DNA from: Aeromicrobium sp. 9AM
Lineage (GTDB): Bacteria; Actinomycetota; Actinomycetes; Propionibacteriales; Nocardioidaceae
Assembly (NCBI RefSeq): GCF_902506105.1
Contig: NZ_LR733304.1
Location: 1,450,334 to 1,514,333, forward strand
Length of the DNA stretch: 64,000 bases
Direction of reading: 5' to 3'
The first letter of the stretch is position 1. Each line of letters opens with the position of its first letter. Positions 52,104 through 61,509 of the stretch are shown piece after piece. The notes under the pieces were generated by a model. That model saw nothing but the letters and a program-made list of their open reading frames with translations. It was not told where the DNA came from and searched no databases. The translations under genes were made by a program, and so were the position numbers.

Positions 52104-53219
52104 TCAGTCCTCAGCGCGAGGCGACCACGTACGTGCGACACGCTCGGCAAGCGCTGCGAGGCTGGCGTACGGCTCACCCATCGCCGCGTCGATGCCGACC
52201 AGGTCCGACATCGAGTAGGCGCTCTCGACCCCCATCGCGCGCATCTCCCGCGAGCCGACCACGACCTGGCCCGCCAGCACGATGCACGGCCGAGCGGCCG
52301 CGCCGGCGACAGCCGCCACCCCGAAGACGACCTTGCCTGCGCGGGACGAGAAGTCGTACGTGCCCTCCCCCGTCACGACGAGGTCGTGGGACCCCGCCTG
52401 GGCGGTGAGGCCGACGGCGTCAGCGACGAGGTCGATCCCGGAGGTGACGCTCCCGCCGAGCAGCATGAGCGCGAATCCCAACCCGCCCGCGGCGCCGGCG
52501 CTCTTGGCGTCGGCGATGCGCCGCTCGGCCGGTGTCGAGCCGCACGTCGCCTCGACGAAGCGGTCGAGCGTGCCGTCGACGGCGATGATCTGCTCGTCCG
52601 TCAGGCCCTTCTGCGGGCCGAACGTCTTGGTGGCGCCGAACATGCCGAGCAGCTGGACGTCGACGTCTGCGGCGATGACGAGCTCGACATCGCGGAGCCT
52701 CGAGCGTGCCGGGGCCAGGTCGACCTGGGTGACGCCGCCGAGTGCGGCGGGCCCCCCGTCCAGCGGCACGTCAGCCGTGGCCCCGAGTGCAGCGAGCAGA
52801 CCCGCTCCCCCGTCGTTGGTCGCGCTGCCGCCGAGTCCCACGACGATGCGGCGTGCACCTGCGTCGAGGGCGGCACCGATCGCCTGCCCCACGCCGTACG
52901 TCGTCGCGTGCATGGGGTCCTGTGGATCGACGAGGTGCAGGCCGCAGGCCTGAGCACTCTCGACGTACGCCGCGCCGTCAGCGTGCAGCACCGCGACCGG
53001 CACGTCGGCACCGACCGGGCCGCGCACGGTGACGACGGCGAGCTCTCCTCCGATCGCCTGGTGCAGGACGTCGACGAAGCCCGGGCCGCCGTCGGCCATG
53101 GCCGCGGTGGAGAGCTCGTCATCGGGCGCATGGCGCTGCCAGCCCTCGACGATCGCCCGCGCAGCCTCCGGAGCCGTGAGCGTGCCGCCGAACGCATCCG
53201 GCGCGACCAGGACCTTCAT
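52104..53219 (-). CDS. Glycerate kinase (GlxK/GarK family)
   Basis: Phosphorylates D-glycerate to 2- or 3-phosphoglycerate. The 371-aa protein has the family N-terminus KVLVAPDAFGGTLTAPEAA, ADGGPGFVDVL, GLGGSATNDGGAGLLAALG, TKTFGPQKG and the C-terminal VTGEGTYDFSSRAGK. It starts 15 bases after the aminotransferase stop and is probably co-transcribed. The gene next to erpA/adoK matches M. tuberculosis Rv2205c in order. Confidence 0.92.
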   Translation of the reverse strand: MKVLVAPDAFGGTLTAPEAARAIVEGWQRHAPDDELSTAAMADGGPGFVDVLHQAIGGELAVVTVRGPVGADVPVAVLHADGAAYVESAQACGLHLVDPQDPMHATTYGVGQAIGAALDAGARRIVVGLGGSATNDGGAGLLAALGATADVPLDGGPAALGGVTQVDLAPARSRLRDVELVIAADVDVQLLGMFGATKTFGPQKGLTDEQIIAVDGTLDRFVEATCGSTPAERRIADAKSAGAAGGLGFALMLLGGSVTSGIDLVADAVGLTAQAGSHDLVVTGEGTYDFSSRAGKVVFGVAAVAGAAARPCIVLAGQVVVGSREMRAMGVESAYSMSDLVGIDAAMGEPYASLAALAERVARTWSPRAED

Positions 53220-53234
53220 GCGTACGAGCTGGTG

Positions 53235-54506
53235 CTACTGGGCGAGGGCTTGCTCGCAGGCGGCGATCAGTACGCATGTGGCGAGCACGTCGATCGCGGC
53301 CTCGAGCTCCTGCGGCGACGGGAACGACGGCGCGATGCGGATGTTGCGGTCGCGGGGGTCATCACCGTACGGGAACGCCGCACCGGCCGGCGTCATGGCG
53401 ACACCCGCCTCGCGGGCCAGCTCGATGACGCGCGAAGCCGTGCCGTCGCGGACGTCGAGGCTCACGAAGTAGCCGCCCTTGGGCTCGGTCCAGCTCGCGA
53501 CGGCGTAGTCACCCAGCCGGGCGCGCAGGATCTCGACGACGGCCTCAAACTTCGGCGCGAGGATGGCGCGGTGGCCGTCCATCAGCGCGTGCACGCCCTC
53601 GGTGCTCTTGAGGAACCGGGCGTGGCGCAGCTGGTTGATCTTGTCGGGGCCGATCGTCCGCTTGCCGAGGTGCTTGAGGTACCACTCGATGTTGGCCGCG
53701 GAGCTGCCGAGGAAGCACACGCCGGCGCCCGCGAACGTCACCTTGGAGGTCGACGCGAAGATCACCGCGCGGTTGGGGTGCCCGGACGCCGAGCAGAGCC
53801 CGAGGATGTCGGCGGTCTTGGTGTGCTGCTCGGTGAGGTGGTGCACGGCGTAGGCGTTGTCCCAGAAGATGCGGAAGTCCGGCGCCGCGGTCTCGAGCGC
53901 GGCGAGCTCGGCGGCGACAGCCTCGCTGACGACCGCGCCGGTGGGGTTGCTGTAGGTCGGGACGAGCCACATGCCCTTGACGGCGGGGTCCTTGACCAGC
54001 TCTCGTACGGCCGCGACATCCGGTCCGTCGTCGAGCAGGTCGACCGGCAGCATCTCGATCCCGTACTCCTCGAGCAGCGCGAAGTGCCGGTCGTAGCCGG
54101 GCACGGGGCAGATGAACTTGACGGACTCCTCGACGCCCCACGGCTGCTCGGAGTCGGCGACGCCGTGGAAGAGGGCGAACACGAGGTTGTCGTGCATCAT
54201 CGCGAGGCTCGCGTTGTCTCCGGCGATGACCTGGTCGACCGGCACCTGCATGATCGGCGCGAAGATCTCACGCAGCTCGGCCAGGCCCGTGAGCCCGCCG
54301 TAGTTGCGGGTGTCGGTGCCTGCGGCGTCCTTGAAGTCGGCACCGGGCATCGACAGCAGCTCGTTGGACAGGTCGAGCTGCGCCGGCGAGGGCTTGCCTC
54401 GCGTCAGGTCGAGCTTGAGACCGGAGTCCTTGAGCGTCTGGTACGCCGCGGTCTGCTCGTCGAGGAGGGCCTGGATCTGGTCTGTGGAGAGGGTGTCGAA
54501 CGTCAC
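53235..54506 (-). CDS. Class I aminotransferase, aspartate aminotransferase-type (Rv3722c-like)
   Basis: PLP enzyme of 423 aa. Conserved parts: LDLTRGKPSPAQLDLSNELL, TDTRNYGGLTGLAELR, CPVPGYDRHFALLEEYGIEM, FWDNAYAVHHL with the PLP Asp and Tyr, and FASTSKVTFAGAGV with the Schiff-base Lys. The sequence closely follows what I remember of M. tuberculosis Rv3722c, reported as its main aspartate aminotransferase; earlier annotation placed this group with MocR-type domains. GTG 54506 is 6 bases after TAGGTT, suggesting a leaderless mRNA. Confidence 0.9.
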   Translation of the reverse strand: MTFDTLSTDQIQALLDEQTAAYQTLKDSGLKLDLTRGKPSPAQLDLSNELLSMPGADFKDAAGTDTRNYGGLTGLAELREIFAPIMQVPVDQVIAGDNASLAMMHDNLVFALFHGVADSEQPWGVEESVKFICPVPGYDRHFALLEEYGIEMLPVDLLDDGPDVAAVRELVKDPAVKGMWLVPTYSNPTGAVVSEAVAAELAALETAAPDFRIFWDNAYAVHHLTEQHTKTADILGLCSASGHPNRAVIFASTSKVTFAGAGVCFLGSSAANIEWYLKHLGKRTIGPDKINQLRHARFLKSTEGVHALMDGHRAILAPKFEAVVEILRARLGDYAVASWTEPKGGYFVSLDVRDGTASRVIELAREAGVAMTPAGAAFPYGDDPRDRNIRIAPSFPSPQELEAAIDVLATCVLIAACEQALAQ

Positions 54507-54533
54507 CGGTCCAACCTATCCGGCCAAGGCTTA

Positions 54534-55103
54534 TCAGCCGAGACCGGGAGCGCCCCAGATCGCCAGCCATTTGGTGAGGTCCGGCTCGACCGGTACGTCC
54601 TCGCCGACGACGCCGCGGATCTGCAGCTCGAGGGCGTTGTCGCGCTTCTCGCCGTCGAGCGGCACGAAGGGATAGAACGTGCCCCGCTTGTAGAGATAGA
54701 CCAGCGCCAACAGCTTGCCGTCAGCCGTCGTGAACCCGATCGTCGAGCACAGCAGCGCCGAGCCGAAGCCGGCGTCGGCGAGCGAGCTGTTGACCGCGTG
54801 CAGGTCGGTCACGAGCCCCGACACGTCCTGGTCCGTACGCGTGACCGTGAGCCAGTGGAAGCCGAACCGGTCGTTGATGCGGGTGACAGTCGCGCCCGCC
54901 GTCGTCGTGATGAGCTTCTCGGCATCGGCCATCACGGTGTCGTCGGCGTTGCCCTCGACGTCGCGGAAGCACACCGACCCCGAACCGGTCGTCGAGAACC
55001 CGTCGGTCTGCAGCGACAGCGCGGCCTGGGGCACGGCGAACAGCACGTCGAGGTCCGCCTGCGGCGGCTTGGTACGCCCGAGGATCGCGTCGAAGATGCC
55101 CAC
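54534..55103 (-). CDS. pspAB: PspA-associated protein PspAB
   Basis: A 189-aa protein starting MGIFDAILGRTKPPQADLDVLFAVP, the signature of the PspAB family, and continuing with mixed alpha/beta sequence and no membrane segment. The genes pspA, htpX and pspAB lie head to tail here, 6 bases between htpX and pspAB, a known actinobacterial envelope-stress arrangement. Biochemical role not established. Confidence 0.88.
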   Translation of the reverse strand: MGIFDAILGRTKPPQADLDVLFAVPQAALSLQTDGFSTTGSGSVCFRDVEGNADDTVMADAEKLITTTAGATVTRINDRFGFHWLTVTRTDQDVSGLVTDLHAVNSSLADAGFGSALLCSTIGFTTADGKLLALVYLYKRGTFYPFVPLDGEKRDNALELQIRGVVGEDVPVEPDLTKWLAIWGAPGLG

Positions 55104-55109
55104 CTGCGG

Positions 55110-56012
55110 TCAGCCCTGCTCGGAGAGCTCGGCGCTGACCTTGGCCAGCTGGTCGAGACGCACCTGCAGCGGCGGGTGCGTCGCGAACATCGCGCCGATG
55201 GACTCCCGGTTGATCGCCGGCGCGAAGAAGAACGCACTGATCGCCTGTCCCTCGCGGAGGTCGCGGTTCGGGATGCGGGCCATGTCGCCTGAGATCTTGA
55301 CGAGGGCCGACGAGAGCTTGGAGGGTCGGCCGGTCAGGTAGGCGCCACTCCGATCGGCGCTGAGCTCACGGTATCGCGAGAGCGAGCGCGTGAGGACGAA
55401 GCTGACGAAGTAGACCAGCATGCTGACGAGGAACACGACCAGGAACACCGCGCCGCTGTTCTTGTTGCCGCGGCTGCCGAAGATGTTGCCGGCGTACATG
55501 CCCCACCTGGTGATGAAACCGGCCAGCAGGCCGATCGACGAGGCCACCGTCATGACGGTGACATCGCGGTTGGCGACATGGGACAGCTCGTGCGCCAGCA
55601 CGCCCTCGAGCTCGTCGGCGTCGAGGCGCTGCATGATGCCGGTCGTCACGCAGACCGACGAGTGCTTGGGCGAACGGCCGGTCGCGAACGCGTTGGGCAT
55701 GTCGGTCACCGCCACCGCCACCCGCGGCTTGGGCATGTCGGCGAGCGCGCACAGCCGGTCGATCATGGCGTGCAGCTCGGGCGCCTGCTCGGGCTCGACG
55801 ACCTTGGCGCCCATCGACTTGAGGGCGAGCGAGTCGGAGAAGTACCACTGGCCCCACGCGATGCCGAGCACGATGACGATGCCGAACGCGCCGAGCTTGG
55901 TCGTGGTCATCAGGACCACGCCGAACGCCACGTAGAGCGCGCCGAGCCCCAGCCCGACCCCGCCCATGCGGAGGGTCAGCCCACGGTCACCTTTGAATCG
56001 CGTCCGAGCCAT
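55110..56012 (-). CDS. htpX: Membrane zinc metalloprotease HtpX
   Basis: M48 protease in membrane-protein quality control. The 300-aa protein has two N-terminal membrane segments (about 16-34 and 38-57), the zinc motif HELSH in LEGVLAHELSHVANRD, two further hydrophobic segments, and the third ligand region ELSADRSGAYLTG. ATG 56012 lies within the last 26 bases of pspA, so the two are translationally coupled. Confidence 0.95.
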   Translation of the reverse strand: MARTRFKGDRGLTLRMGGVGLGLGALYVAFGVVLMTTTKLGAFGIVIVLGIAWGQWYFSDSLALKSMGAKVVEPEQAPELHAMIDRLCALADMPKPRVAVAVTDMPNAFATGRSPKHSSVCVTTGIMQRLDADELEGVLAHELSHVANRDVTVMTVASSIGLLAGFITRWGMYAGNIFGSRGNKNSGAVFLVVFLVSMLVYFVSFVLTRSLSRYRELSADRSGAYLTGRPSKLSSALVKISGDMARIPNRDLREGQAISAFFFAPAINRESIGAMFATHPPLQVRLDQLAKVSAELSEQG

Positions 56013-56712
56013 CGTCGTCCTTCCTGGGAGTGGAGATCTGCTCGAGCTGCCGGTCGACCTCGGCGCTGTCGAGCGCGGCGTCGAACTGGCGGCGCAGCGC
56101 CTCGTCGGCACTCTCACCGGGCTTGCTGATGACGCCGTCGGCGACGAGCTCGTCGACCGCGTCGGCCGTGGCCTCGAGCTCCCGCGTACGCCGTTCAGCC
56201 GACTCGACCGCCTGGCCGACGTCGCTGACCGAGGAGTTGATGCCGCGGGTCGCACTGTTGATCTCGGCGCGAGCCGCAGCAGCGGTGTGCCGCGCGGCCA
56301 GCGTGTCCTTGCGGACCCGGAACGCCTCGACCTCCTGCTCGATCTTGAGCGCCGTCGCCTCGAGCTTGTCCTCCTCGGCCTTGAGGTCCGCGTGGCGGGT
56401 CTTGAGGTCCGTGGCGGCCTTCTCGAGCGTGACCTTGCGGGTCAGGACCGAACGGGCCTCGTCGTCGTTGCCGTGGGCGACGGCCTGCCGCGCGGCGTCG
56501 TCGAGCTGGGCTGCCTGCTGATCGAGTGCGGCCAGCTGGAGCTCGACCCGCTTGCGGCTCGTCGCCACGTCGGCGACTCCACGGCGTACCTGGCGGAGCA
56601 GGGCCGTCTGGGTGCGATAGGTCTCGTCGAGCTTGTCCTTGAGGTCCTCGACATCGTTGCCGCGGAAACGCCACGAACGGAAGATCCTGGCGATGCGCTT
56701 GCCGATGCTCAT
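55987..56712 (-). CDS. pspA: PspA/IM30-family membrane stress protein
   Basis: ESCRT-III-like coiled-coil protein that binds and stabilises stressed membranes. The 241-aa protein begins with an amphipathic helix (MSIGKRIARIFRSWRFRG). Nearly continuous coiled coil follows (DKLDETYRTQTALLRQVRRG to about residue 150), then RGINSSVSDVGQAVESAERRTRELEA. ATG 56712 stands 7 bases after TACGCT on the minus strand. First gene of the pspA-htpX-pspAB unit and divergent from the DUF3043 gene. Confidence 0.92.
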   Translation of the reverse strand: MSIGKRIARIFRSWRFRGNDVEDLKDKLDETYRTQTALLRQVRRGVADVATSRKRVELQLAALDQQAAQLDDAARQAVAHGNDDEARSVLTRKVTLEKAATDLKTRHADLKAEEDKLEATALKIEQEVEAFRVRKDTLAARHTAAAARAEINSATRGINSSVSDVGQAVESAERRTRELEATADAVDELVADGVISKPGESADEALRRQFDAALDSAEVDRQLEQISTPRKDDDGSDAIQR

Positions 56713-56719
56713 GCTCGCA

Positions 56720-56736
56720 AGCGTACGGCGTAGGGT
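56720..56736. promoter_or_regulatory. Divergent leaderless-type promoters of pspA and the DUF3043 gene
   Basis: Minus-strand TACGCT (plus 56720-56725) is 7 bases from pspA ATG 56712; plus-strand TAGGGT (56731-56736) is 7 bases from GTG 56744. Only 31 bases separate the two start codons. Confidence 0.55.
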
Positions 56737-56743
56737 GTCGCGG

Positions 56744-57295
56744 GTGGTAGACGAGACAGAGGCTGGCAAGGGGCGTCGCACGCCGACGCGCAAAGAGGCC
56801 GAAGCCGCGCGCAAGAAGCAGATGAAGGTCCCCGTGACCCGCAAGGAGCAGGCCAAGCGCGACCGGGCCCGCAACGAGGAGATTCGCCTCAAGCAGCGCG
56901 AGGCACTCAAGACCGGCGACGAGAAGTACCTGCCGGCTCGCGAGCGCGGCCCCGTCCGCAAGTTCTGCCGCGACTACGTCGATCGGCGCTGGAACGTCGC
57001 CGAGTTCCTGCTGCCGTTCCTGGCGGTCGCCGTCGTGGCGATCATCGTCGGCAGTCAGAGCTCGACGGTGCAGACGCTGCTCACCGCCGTCGCCTATCCC
57101 ATCGCGATCCTCGCGACGGTCATCGACGAGCTGTTCCTCGTGCGTGGGCTCAGGAAGCAGCTCAAGAAGCGCTTCTCAGCCGACGAGGCCCGCGGCAACA
57201 CCGCGTACGCCGTGCTGCGCAGCACGCAGCTGCGCCGCTTCCGGCTGCCGAAGCCGCAGGTCAAGCGCGGCGCACCGCTCCCCGACCGCTACTAG
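56744..57295 (+). CDS. DUF3043 membrane protein
   Basis: A 183-aa protein with a highly charged N-terminal half rich in Lys, Arg and Glu (PTRKEAEAARKKQ). Two membrane segments follow in FLLPFLAVAVVAIIVG and TLLTAVAYPIAILATVIDELFLV, then a basic C-terminus (RLPKPQVKRGAPLPDRY). This is the DUF3043 pattern. Function unknown. GTG 56744 is chosen for its 7-base spacing from TAGGGT; GTG 56735 is also in frame. Confidence 0.83.
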   Translation: MVDETEAGKGRRTPTRKEAEAARKKQMKVPVTRKEQAKRDRARNEEIRLKQREALKTGDEKYLPARERGPVRKFCRDYVDRRWNVAEFLLPFLAVAVVAIIVGSQSSTVQTLLTAVAYPIAILATVIDELFLVRGLRKQLKKRFSADEARGNTAYAVLRSTQLRRFRLPKPQVKRGAPLPDRY

Positions 57296-57316
57296 CAGCG
57301 CCGAGCGCGGATCGGT

Positions 57317-57514
57317 CTACGAATCCGCGTGCAGGGACATGGGGCCGTAGACCTCGGTCTCGCCGTCGAACAGGCGTACCTGCTCGATGCCCTGCTCGAG
57401 CAGCGACTCGAACTCCTCGCCGACCCACGACTCCGCGTCGCCCCGGCTCTCGAACTCGTCCGACCGACTCTTGACGTCGCCGAGCGAGTCCTCCAACGTC
57501 CATGTCCAGCCCAT
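57317..57514 (-). CDS. Small conserved-looking acidic protein downstream of gcvT
   Basis: A 65-aa acidic protein: GWTWTLEDSLGDVKSRSDEF, then SRGDAESWVGEEFESLLEQG and VRLFDGETEVYGPMSLHAD, probably a small alpha/beta fold. ATG 57514 is two bases after the gcvT stop and the SD GGAGAG sits in the end of gcvT, so it is very likely translated with gcvT. I do not recognise a named family. Confidence 0.7.
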   Translation of the reverse strand: MGWTWTLEDSLGDVKSRSDEFESRGDAESWVGEEFESLLEQGIEQVRLFDGETEVYGPMSLHADS

Positions 57515-57516
57515 GA

Positions 57517-58617
57517 TCAGCTCTCCTTGGTCGACGGTTGCACGAATGGGGGCTTGGTGACCGTAAACGACTCGGACCGACCTCGCACGTCGACGACCAC
57601 TGTCGCACCGTCCTCGACACCGGGCTCCAGCAGCGCCAGCGCGATGCCCTGGCGCAGCGTCGGCGAGAACGTGCCGGAGGTGATCTCCCCCAGCTCGGCA
57701 CCGTCGGCGTCGGCGACCGTCATGCCCGGACGAGGGATGCCGCGGCCCTGGGCGAGGAGGCCGCGCAACGTACGCACGGTCTTCTCCGCGCGCTGGCGCT
57801 CGAGGGTCTCCTTGCCCCAGAACGCGGGCTTCTTCCAACCGACCGCCCAGCCGGCGCGCGCCATGACGGGGCTGATCTCGGGTGACAGCTCGTGGCCGTG
57901 CAGCGGGTAGCCCATCTCGGTGCGCAGCGTGTCGCGCGCGCCGAGGCCGCAGGCGCGAATGCCGTACGGCTCGCCCGCCGCGATGACCGCGTCCCACACC
58001 TCGCCGGCGGACGCCGACGGGACGACCAGCTCGTAGCCGCGCTCTCCGGTGTAGCCCGTGCGGCACACCGTGATGTCCTGGCCGGCGATCGTCGCGTCGG
58101 CGAACGACATGTACTCGTGGTCGACCGGCAGGTCGAGCGACGTCAGCACCTCGTCGCTCAGCGGGCCCTGGATGGCGAGGACCGCGTAGTCGCGGTGCTG
58201 GTCGACCACGTCGATGCCGGCCGGCGCGGCGGCCTGCAGGCGGGCGACGACGGCCGCCGTGTTGGCGGCGTTCGGGATGAGGAACACCTCGAAGTCGCTG
58301 CGCAGGTAGGCGATGAGGTCGTCGACCGTGCCGCCGTCCTCGTCGCAGCACAGCGTGTACTGGGCCTTGCCGGTCTCGATGCGGCCGAGGTCGTTCGTGA
58401 GGCACTGGTTGACGAAGTCGGCAGCACCCGTGCCCCGCACCAGCGCCTTGCCGAGGTGGCTGACGTCGAACAGGCCGACTGCCTCGCGTACGGCCTTGTG
58501 CTCGGCGAGCACGCCACCGCCGGCGTACTCCAGCGGCATGTCCCAGCCACCGAACTCCGCGAGCTTGGCACCGAGGGCGACGTGGCGGTCGTGCAAGGGC
58601 GAGTGCAGCAGATCCAT
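57517..58617 (-). CDS. gcvT: Glycine cleavage system T protein (aminomethyltransferase)
   Basis: Transfers the methylene group from aminomethyl-lipoyl H protein to tetrahydrofolate. The 366-aa protein shows [43 protein letters not shown] with catalytic Asp-region neighbours, and [17 protein letters not shown]. The rest of the glycine cleavage system is not in this window. ATG 58617 is 7 bases after TACCTT on the minus strand. The same frame stays open far upstream, but that stretch overlaps pepA and is not coding. Confidence 0.95.
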   Translation of the reverse strand: MDLLHSPLHDRHVALGAKLAEFGGWDMPLEYAGGGVLAEHKAVREAVGLFDVSHLGKALVRGTGAADFVNQCLTNDLGRIETGKAQYTLCCDEDGGTVDDLIAYLRSDFEVFLIPNAANTAAVVARLQAAAPAGIDVVDQHRDYAVLAIQGPLSDEVLTSLDLPVDHEYMSFADATIAGQDITVCRTGYTGERGYELVVPSASAGEVWDAVIAAGEPYGIRACGLGARDTLRTEMGYPLHGHELSPEISPVMARAGWAVGWKKPAFWGKETLERQRAEKTVRTLRGLLAQGRGIPRPGMTVADADGAELGEITSGTFSPTLRQGIALALLEPGVEDGATVVVDVRGRSESFTVTKPPFVQPSTKES

Positions 58618-58624
58618 GGCACCC

Positions 58625-58679
58625 AAGGTAGGGCACCGAGGGGCACCCCTCGCGCGCGTGTGCCCCGCGACCCTAGAGT
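58625..58679. promoter_or_regulatory. Divergent promoters of gcvT and pepA
   Basis: Minus-strand TACCTT (plus 58625-58630) is 7 bases from gcvT ATG 58617, and plus-strand TAGAGT (58674-58679) is 7 bases from pepA ATG 58687. No glycine-riboswitch-like sequence is seen, and there is no room for one 5' of gcvT if its mRNA is leaderless. Confidence 0.5.
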
Positions 58680-58686
58680 GGCGGAC

Positions 58687-60135
58687 ATGCTCTCTGTGAC
58701 CCTCAGCACCGCGAAGCCGACCACCGCACGCGCCGACGCCCTGATCCTCGGGATTCGAGGCGACGAGGACAAGGGTGATCTGGCCGCGACGCTCGACCTC
58801 CTCGGCTTCACCGGCGAGAAGGGGCAGACCGTGACGTTCCCGGCGGGCGACGCCGCCAAGACCTCGCTGATCGTCGCCGTCGCGCTGCCCGAGGAACCGA
58901 CCGCCGAGGACCTGCGCCGTGCCACGGCGCGCGGCGTGCGTGCCGTCAAGAACGCCACGAGCCTGGCGATCGCGCTCCACCCGGCGGGAGTCGACGAGGT
59001 CGAGGCCATCGCCGAGGGCGTCGCGCTCGGCGCGTACACGTACGAGACCTACAAGACCAAGAAGAAGGGCGACGCCAAGAAGCCCAAGCTCAAGAGCGCC
59101 GTGATCCTCAGCCCGTTCGCGCGCCAGACCACCGCGACCAAGGCTGTCGAGCGCGCCGCCACGGTCGCGGAGGCGGTCAACATCGCCCGCGACTGGGTCA
59201 ACACCCCTCCCGGCGACCTCCGTCCGGCGGACTTCGCCGAGGCCATCACGACCCACGCCGGCACCGACGTCAAGGTGAGCGTGTGGGACGAGAAGCGGCT
59301 CGCCAAGGAGAAGTGCGGCGGCATCCTCGGCGTGGGCCAGGGATCCGACAGCCCGCCCCGGCTGGTCGCCTTGACGTACGCACCGGCCAACGCCGTCACG
59401 CACCTCGCTCTGGTGGGCAAGGGCATCACGTTCGACTCGGGCGGACTCTCGATCAAGCCGGGCGCCTCGATGCAGACCATGAAGCTCGACATGGCCGGGG
59501 CCGCGGCGATCGTGGCCGCGACCGTGGCGATCGCTCGCCTGGGGCTGCCGATCAAGATCTCGGCGTTCGCCTGCATCGCCGAGAACATGCCGAGCGGGGG
59601 CGCGACGCGACCGGGCGACGTGCTGACGATGCGCAGCGGCGCCACGGTCGAGGTCCACAACACCGACGCCGAAGGACGCCTCGTGCTCGCCGACGGACTC
59701 GCTCTCGCGACCGAGGCCAAGCCCGACCGCATCGTCGACGTCGCCACGCTGACCGGGGCCTGCGTCGTCGCCCTCGGCGAGCTCACGAGCGGCATCCTCA
59801 GCAACGACGAGGAGTTCAGCGAGACCGTCTTCGCGGCGTCCAAGGCCGCGGGCGAGTCGATGTGGCCCCTGCCGATCACCGAGGAGATGAAGGGCAAGGT
59901 CAACTCCTCGAGCATCGCCGACCTGCGCCAGCACAACCCCAAGCCGTACGGCGGCACGCTGTTCGCGGCGGCGTTCCTGCGCGAGTTCGTCAAGGACATC
60001 CCGTGGGTGCACCTCGACATCGCCGGTCCGTCGTTCAACGAGGGCGGCGCGGTCGACTACACGCCCGTCGGCGGCACCGGCACCGGCGTACGTACGCTCG
60101 TGCGCCTCGCGACGGAGCTGGCCGGGGCTCGATGA
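58687..60135 (+). CDS. pepA: Leucyl aminopeptidase (M17)
   Basis: Cytosolic dizinc aminopeptidase, 482 aa. The N-terminal macro-like domain is followed by the catalytic domain with [17 protein letters not shown] (metal and substrate Lys/Asp), the [11 protein letters not shown]sp and the signature [17 protein letters not shown] 58687 lies 7 bases after TAGAGT. The stop overlaps the next gene as ATGA. Confidence 0.96.
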   Translation: MLSVTLSTAKPTTARADALILGIRGDEDKGDLAATLDLLGFTGEKGQTVTFPAGDAAKTSLIVAVALPEEPTAEDLRRATARGVRAVKNATSLAIALHPAGVDEVEAIAEGVALGAYTYETYKTKKKGDAKKPKLKSAVILSPFARQTTATKAVERAATVAEAVNIARDWVNTPPGDLRPADFAEAITTHAGTDVKVSVWDEKRLAKEKCGGILGVGQGSDSPPRLVALTYAPANAVTHLALVGKGITFDSGGLSIKPGASMQTMKLDMAGAAAIVAATVAIARLGLPIKISAFACIAENMPSGGATRPGDVLTMRSGATVEVHNTDAEGRLVLADGLALATEAKPDRIVDVATLTGACVVALGELTSGILSNDEEFSETVFAASKAAGESMWPLPITEEMKGKVNSSSIADLRQHNPKPYGGTLFAAAFLREFVKDIPWVHLDIAGPSFNEGGAVDYTPVGGTGTGVRTLVRLATELAGAR

Positions 60136-61484
60136 CGATCGACTCCTCCACGTCACGAGCCCTGTCGCACCGGCTCGCCGTCGAGCAGTCGAAGCAGCGC
60201 CTTCCGTCGATCGCCGCAGGCATCGTGCGTGACGGTGAGCTGGTGTGGTCCGGCACGGCCGGATCCCTGGACGGCAGACCGGACGGGCCCGCGCCGACGA
60301 TCGACACGCAATATCGCATTGGCTCGATCTCGAAGACGTTCGTCGCGGTCGAGGTCCTGCGACTGCGTGACGAGGGCCGCCTCGACCTCGGCGACACGAT
60401 CGGCACCCACCTGCCGGAGGTGCCGTTCCCGCAGGTGACAATCACGCAGCTGTTGACCCACACGTCCGGCCTGCAGGCCGAGACCGACGGCGACTGGTGG
60501 GAGCGCACAGCAGGCGACTCATGGGCTGCCCTCATGACCGCCGGCCCTCGTCTCCGTGCCACTCCGGGCACCGGATTCCACTACTCGAACGTCGGCTTCG
60601 CGGTGCTCGGTGAGCTCGTCGCCCGGCTGCGCGACCAGCCTTGGCACGACGCCGTGCGCGTGGGCATCCTCGAGCCGCTCGGCATGACGCGCACGACGAC
60701 GCGCCCGGTCGCACCTGCCGCGCCTGGCCTGGCCGTCCACCCACTGGCCGACCTCCTGCACGTCGAGCCCGAGCACGACGCCGTCGCGCTGGCGCCCGCC
60801 GGCCAGTTCTGGTCGACCGTGGACGACCTGGCCCGCTGGGCCGCGTTCCTCGGCGGACGGACGGGTGACGCGCTCGCCGAGGCGACCCTGCGGGAGATGC
60901 TGCGGCCGATCGCGGTCAACGACGTCCCCGGTGCCGCGTGGACCGGGGCCCATGGCCTCGGCTGGCAGACCTGGAACGTCGAGGGTCGCCGCTTCGCGGG
61001 CCACGGCGGCTCGATGCCCGGCTTCCTGGCCGACCTCCGGGTGGACACCGAGTCCGGCGACGGCATCGTGCTGATGACCAACGCCACCGGCGGCCTCGGC
61101 AAGGCGACCTCTGAGCTGCTCACCCTGTTCACCGAGCAGGAGCCAGCACCCCCGAAGCCGTGGACCGCGGACCCCTCGCAGACGGCGTACCTCGATCTCG
61201 CGGGCCCGTGGTTCTGGGGAACGTACGAGTTCAGGCTCTCGCTGACACGCGACGGCATCCTGCGGCTCGGAACGCCCGGCGAGGGTCGTGGCGCCCGGTT
61301 CAAGCCGGATGGTGACGGCTGGGTGGGTCTGGACGGCTACTACACCGGTGAGCCGCTCACCGTGGAGCGGGACGCGTCAGGCCGGGCGACGCGACTCGTG
61401 GTCGCCTCGTTCGTGTTCACCCGTACGCCCTACGACCCCGAAGCCACGATTCCCGGCGGCATCGACGAGTCCGGCTGGCACTGA
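60132..61484 (+). CDS. Serine beta-lactamase-fold hydrolase (class C/PBP4* type)
   Basis: A 450-aa protein with the active-site triad of the beta-lactamase/D-aminopeptidase/esterase clan: SISK ([14 protein letters not shown]), YSN (FHYSNVGF) and HGG (GHGGSMPGF). There is no signal peptide, so it is probably cytoplasmic, and the third motif HGG rather than KTG favours an esterase or peptidase over a true beta-lactamase. About 100 residues after HGG form an added C-terminal beta domain. Coupled to pepA by ATGA; a peptide substrate is possible by context. Confidence 0.86.
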   Translation: MTIDSSTSRALSHRLAVEQSKQRLPSIAAGIVRDGELVWSGTAGSLDGRPDGPAPTIDTQYRIGSISKTFVAVEVLRLRDEGRLDLGDTIGTHLPEVPFPQVTITQLLTHTSGLQAETDGDWWERTAGDSWAALMTAGPRLRATPGTGFHYSNVGFAVLGELVARLRDQPWHDAVRVGILEPLGMTRTTTRPVAPAAPGLAVHPLADLLHVEPEHDAVALAPAGQFWSTVDDLARWAAFLGGRTGDALAEATLREMLRPIAVNDVPGAAWTGAHGLGWQTWNVEGRRFAGHGGSMPGFLADLRVDTESGDGIVLMTNATGGLGKATSELLTLFTEQEPAPPKPWTADPSQTAYLDLAGPWFWGTYEFRLSLTRDGILRLGTPGEGRGARFKPDGDGWVGLDGYYTGEPLTVERDASGRATRLVVASFVFTRTPYDPEATIPGGIDESGWH

Positions 61485-61509
61485 GGGGATCCACCATCAA
61501 ATGACGGTG

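Noticed and set aside
51642..55292. A very long plus-strand open frame of 1216 codons
   Set aside because: It lies opposite erpA, glycerate kinase, the aminotransferase and pspAB, all of which have clear families. Its translation is low-complexity Arg/Asp/Val sequence, the usual antisense artefact of GC-rich coding DNA.
58618..58686. Glycine riboswitch upstream of gcvT
   Set aside because: The gap to pepA is only 69 bases and the gcvT promoter element lies 7 bases from its ATG, leaving no room; no glycine-aptamer sequence is visible.
58618..60441. Upstream extension of the gcvT frame to 974 codons
   Set aside because: The extension is antisense to pepA and its translation has no family resemblance; GcvT starts at 58617 with the normal N-terminus and its own promoter element.
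60132..61484. A true antibiotic-resistance beta-lactamase
   Set aside because: No secretion signal, HGG rather than KTG as the third motif, and coupling to a cytosolic aminopeptidase favour an esterase or peptidase role.
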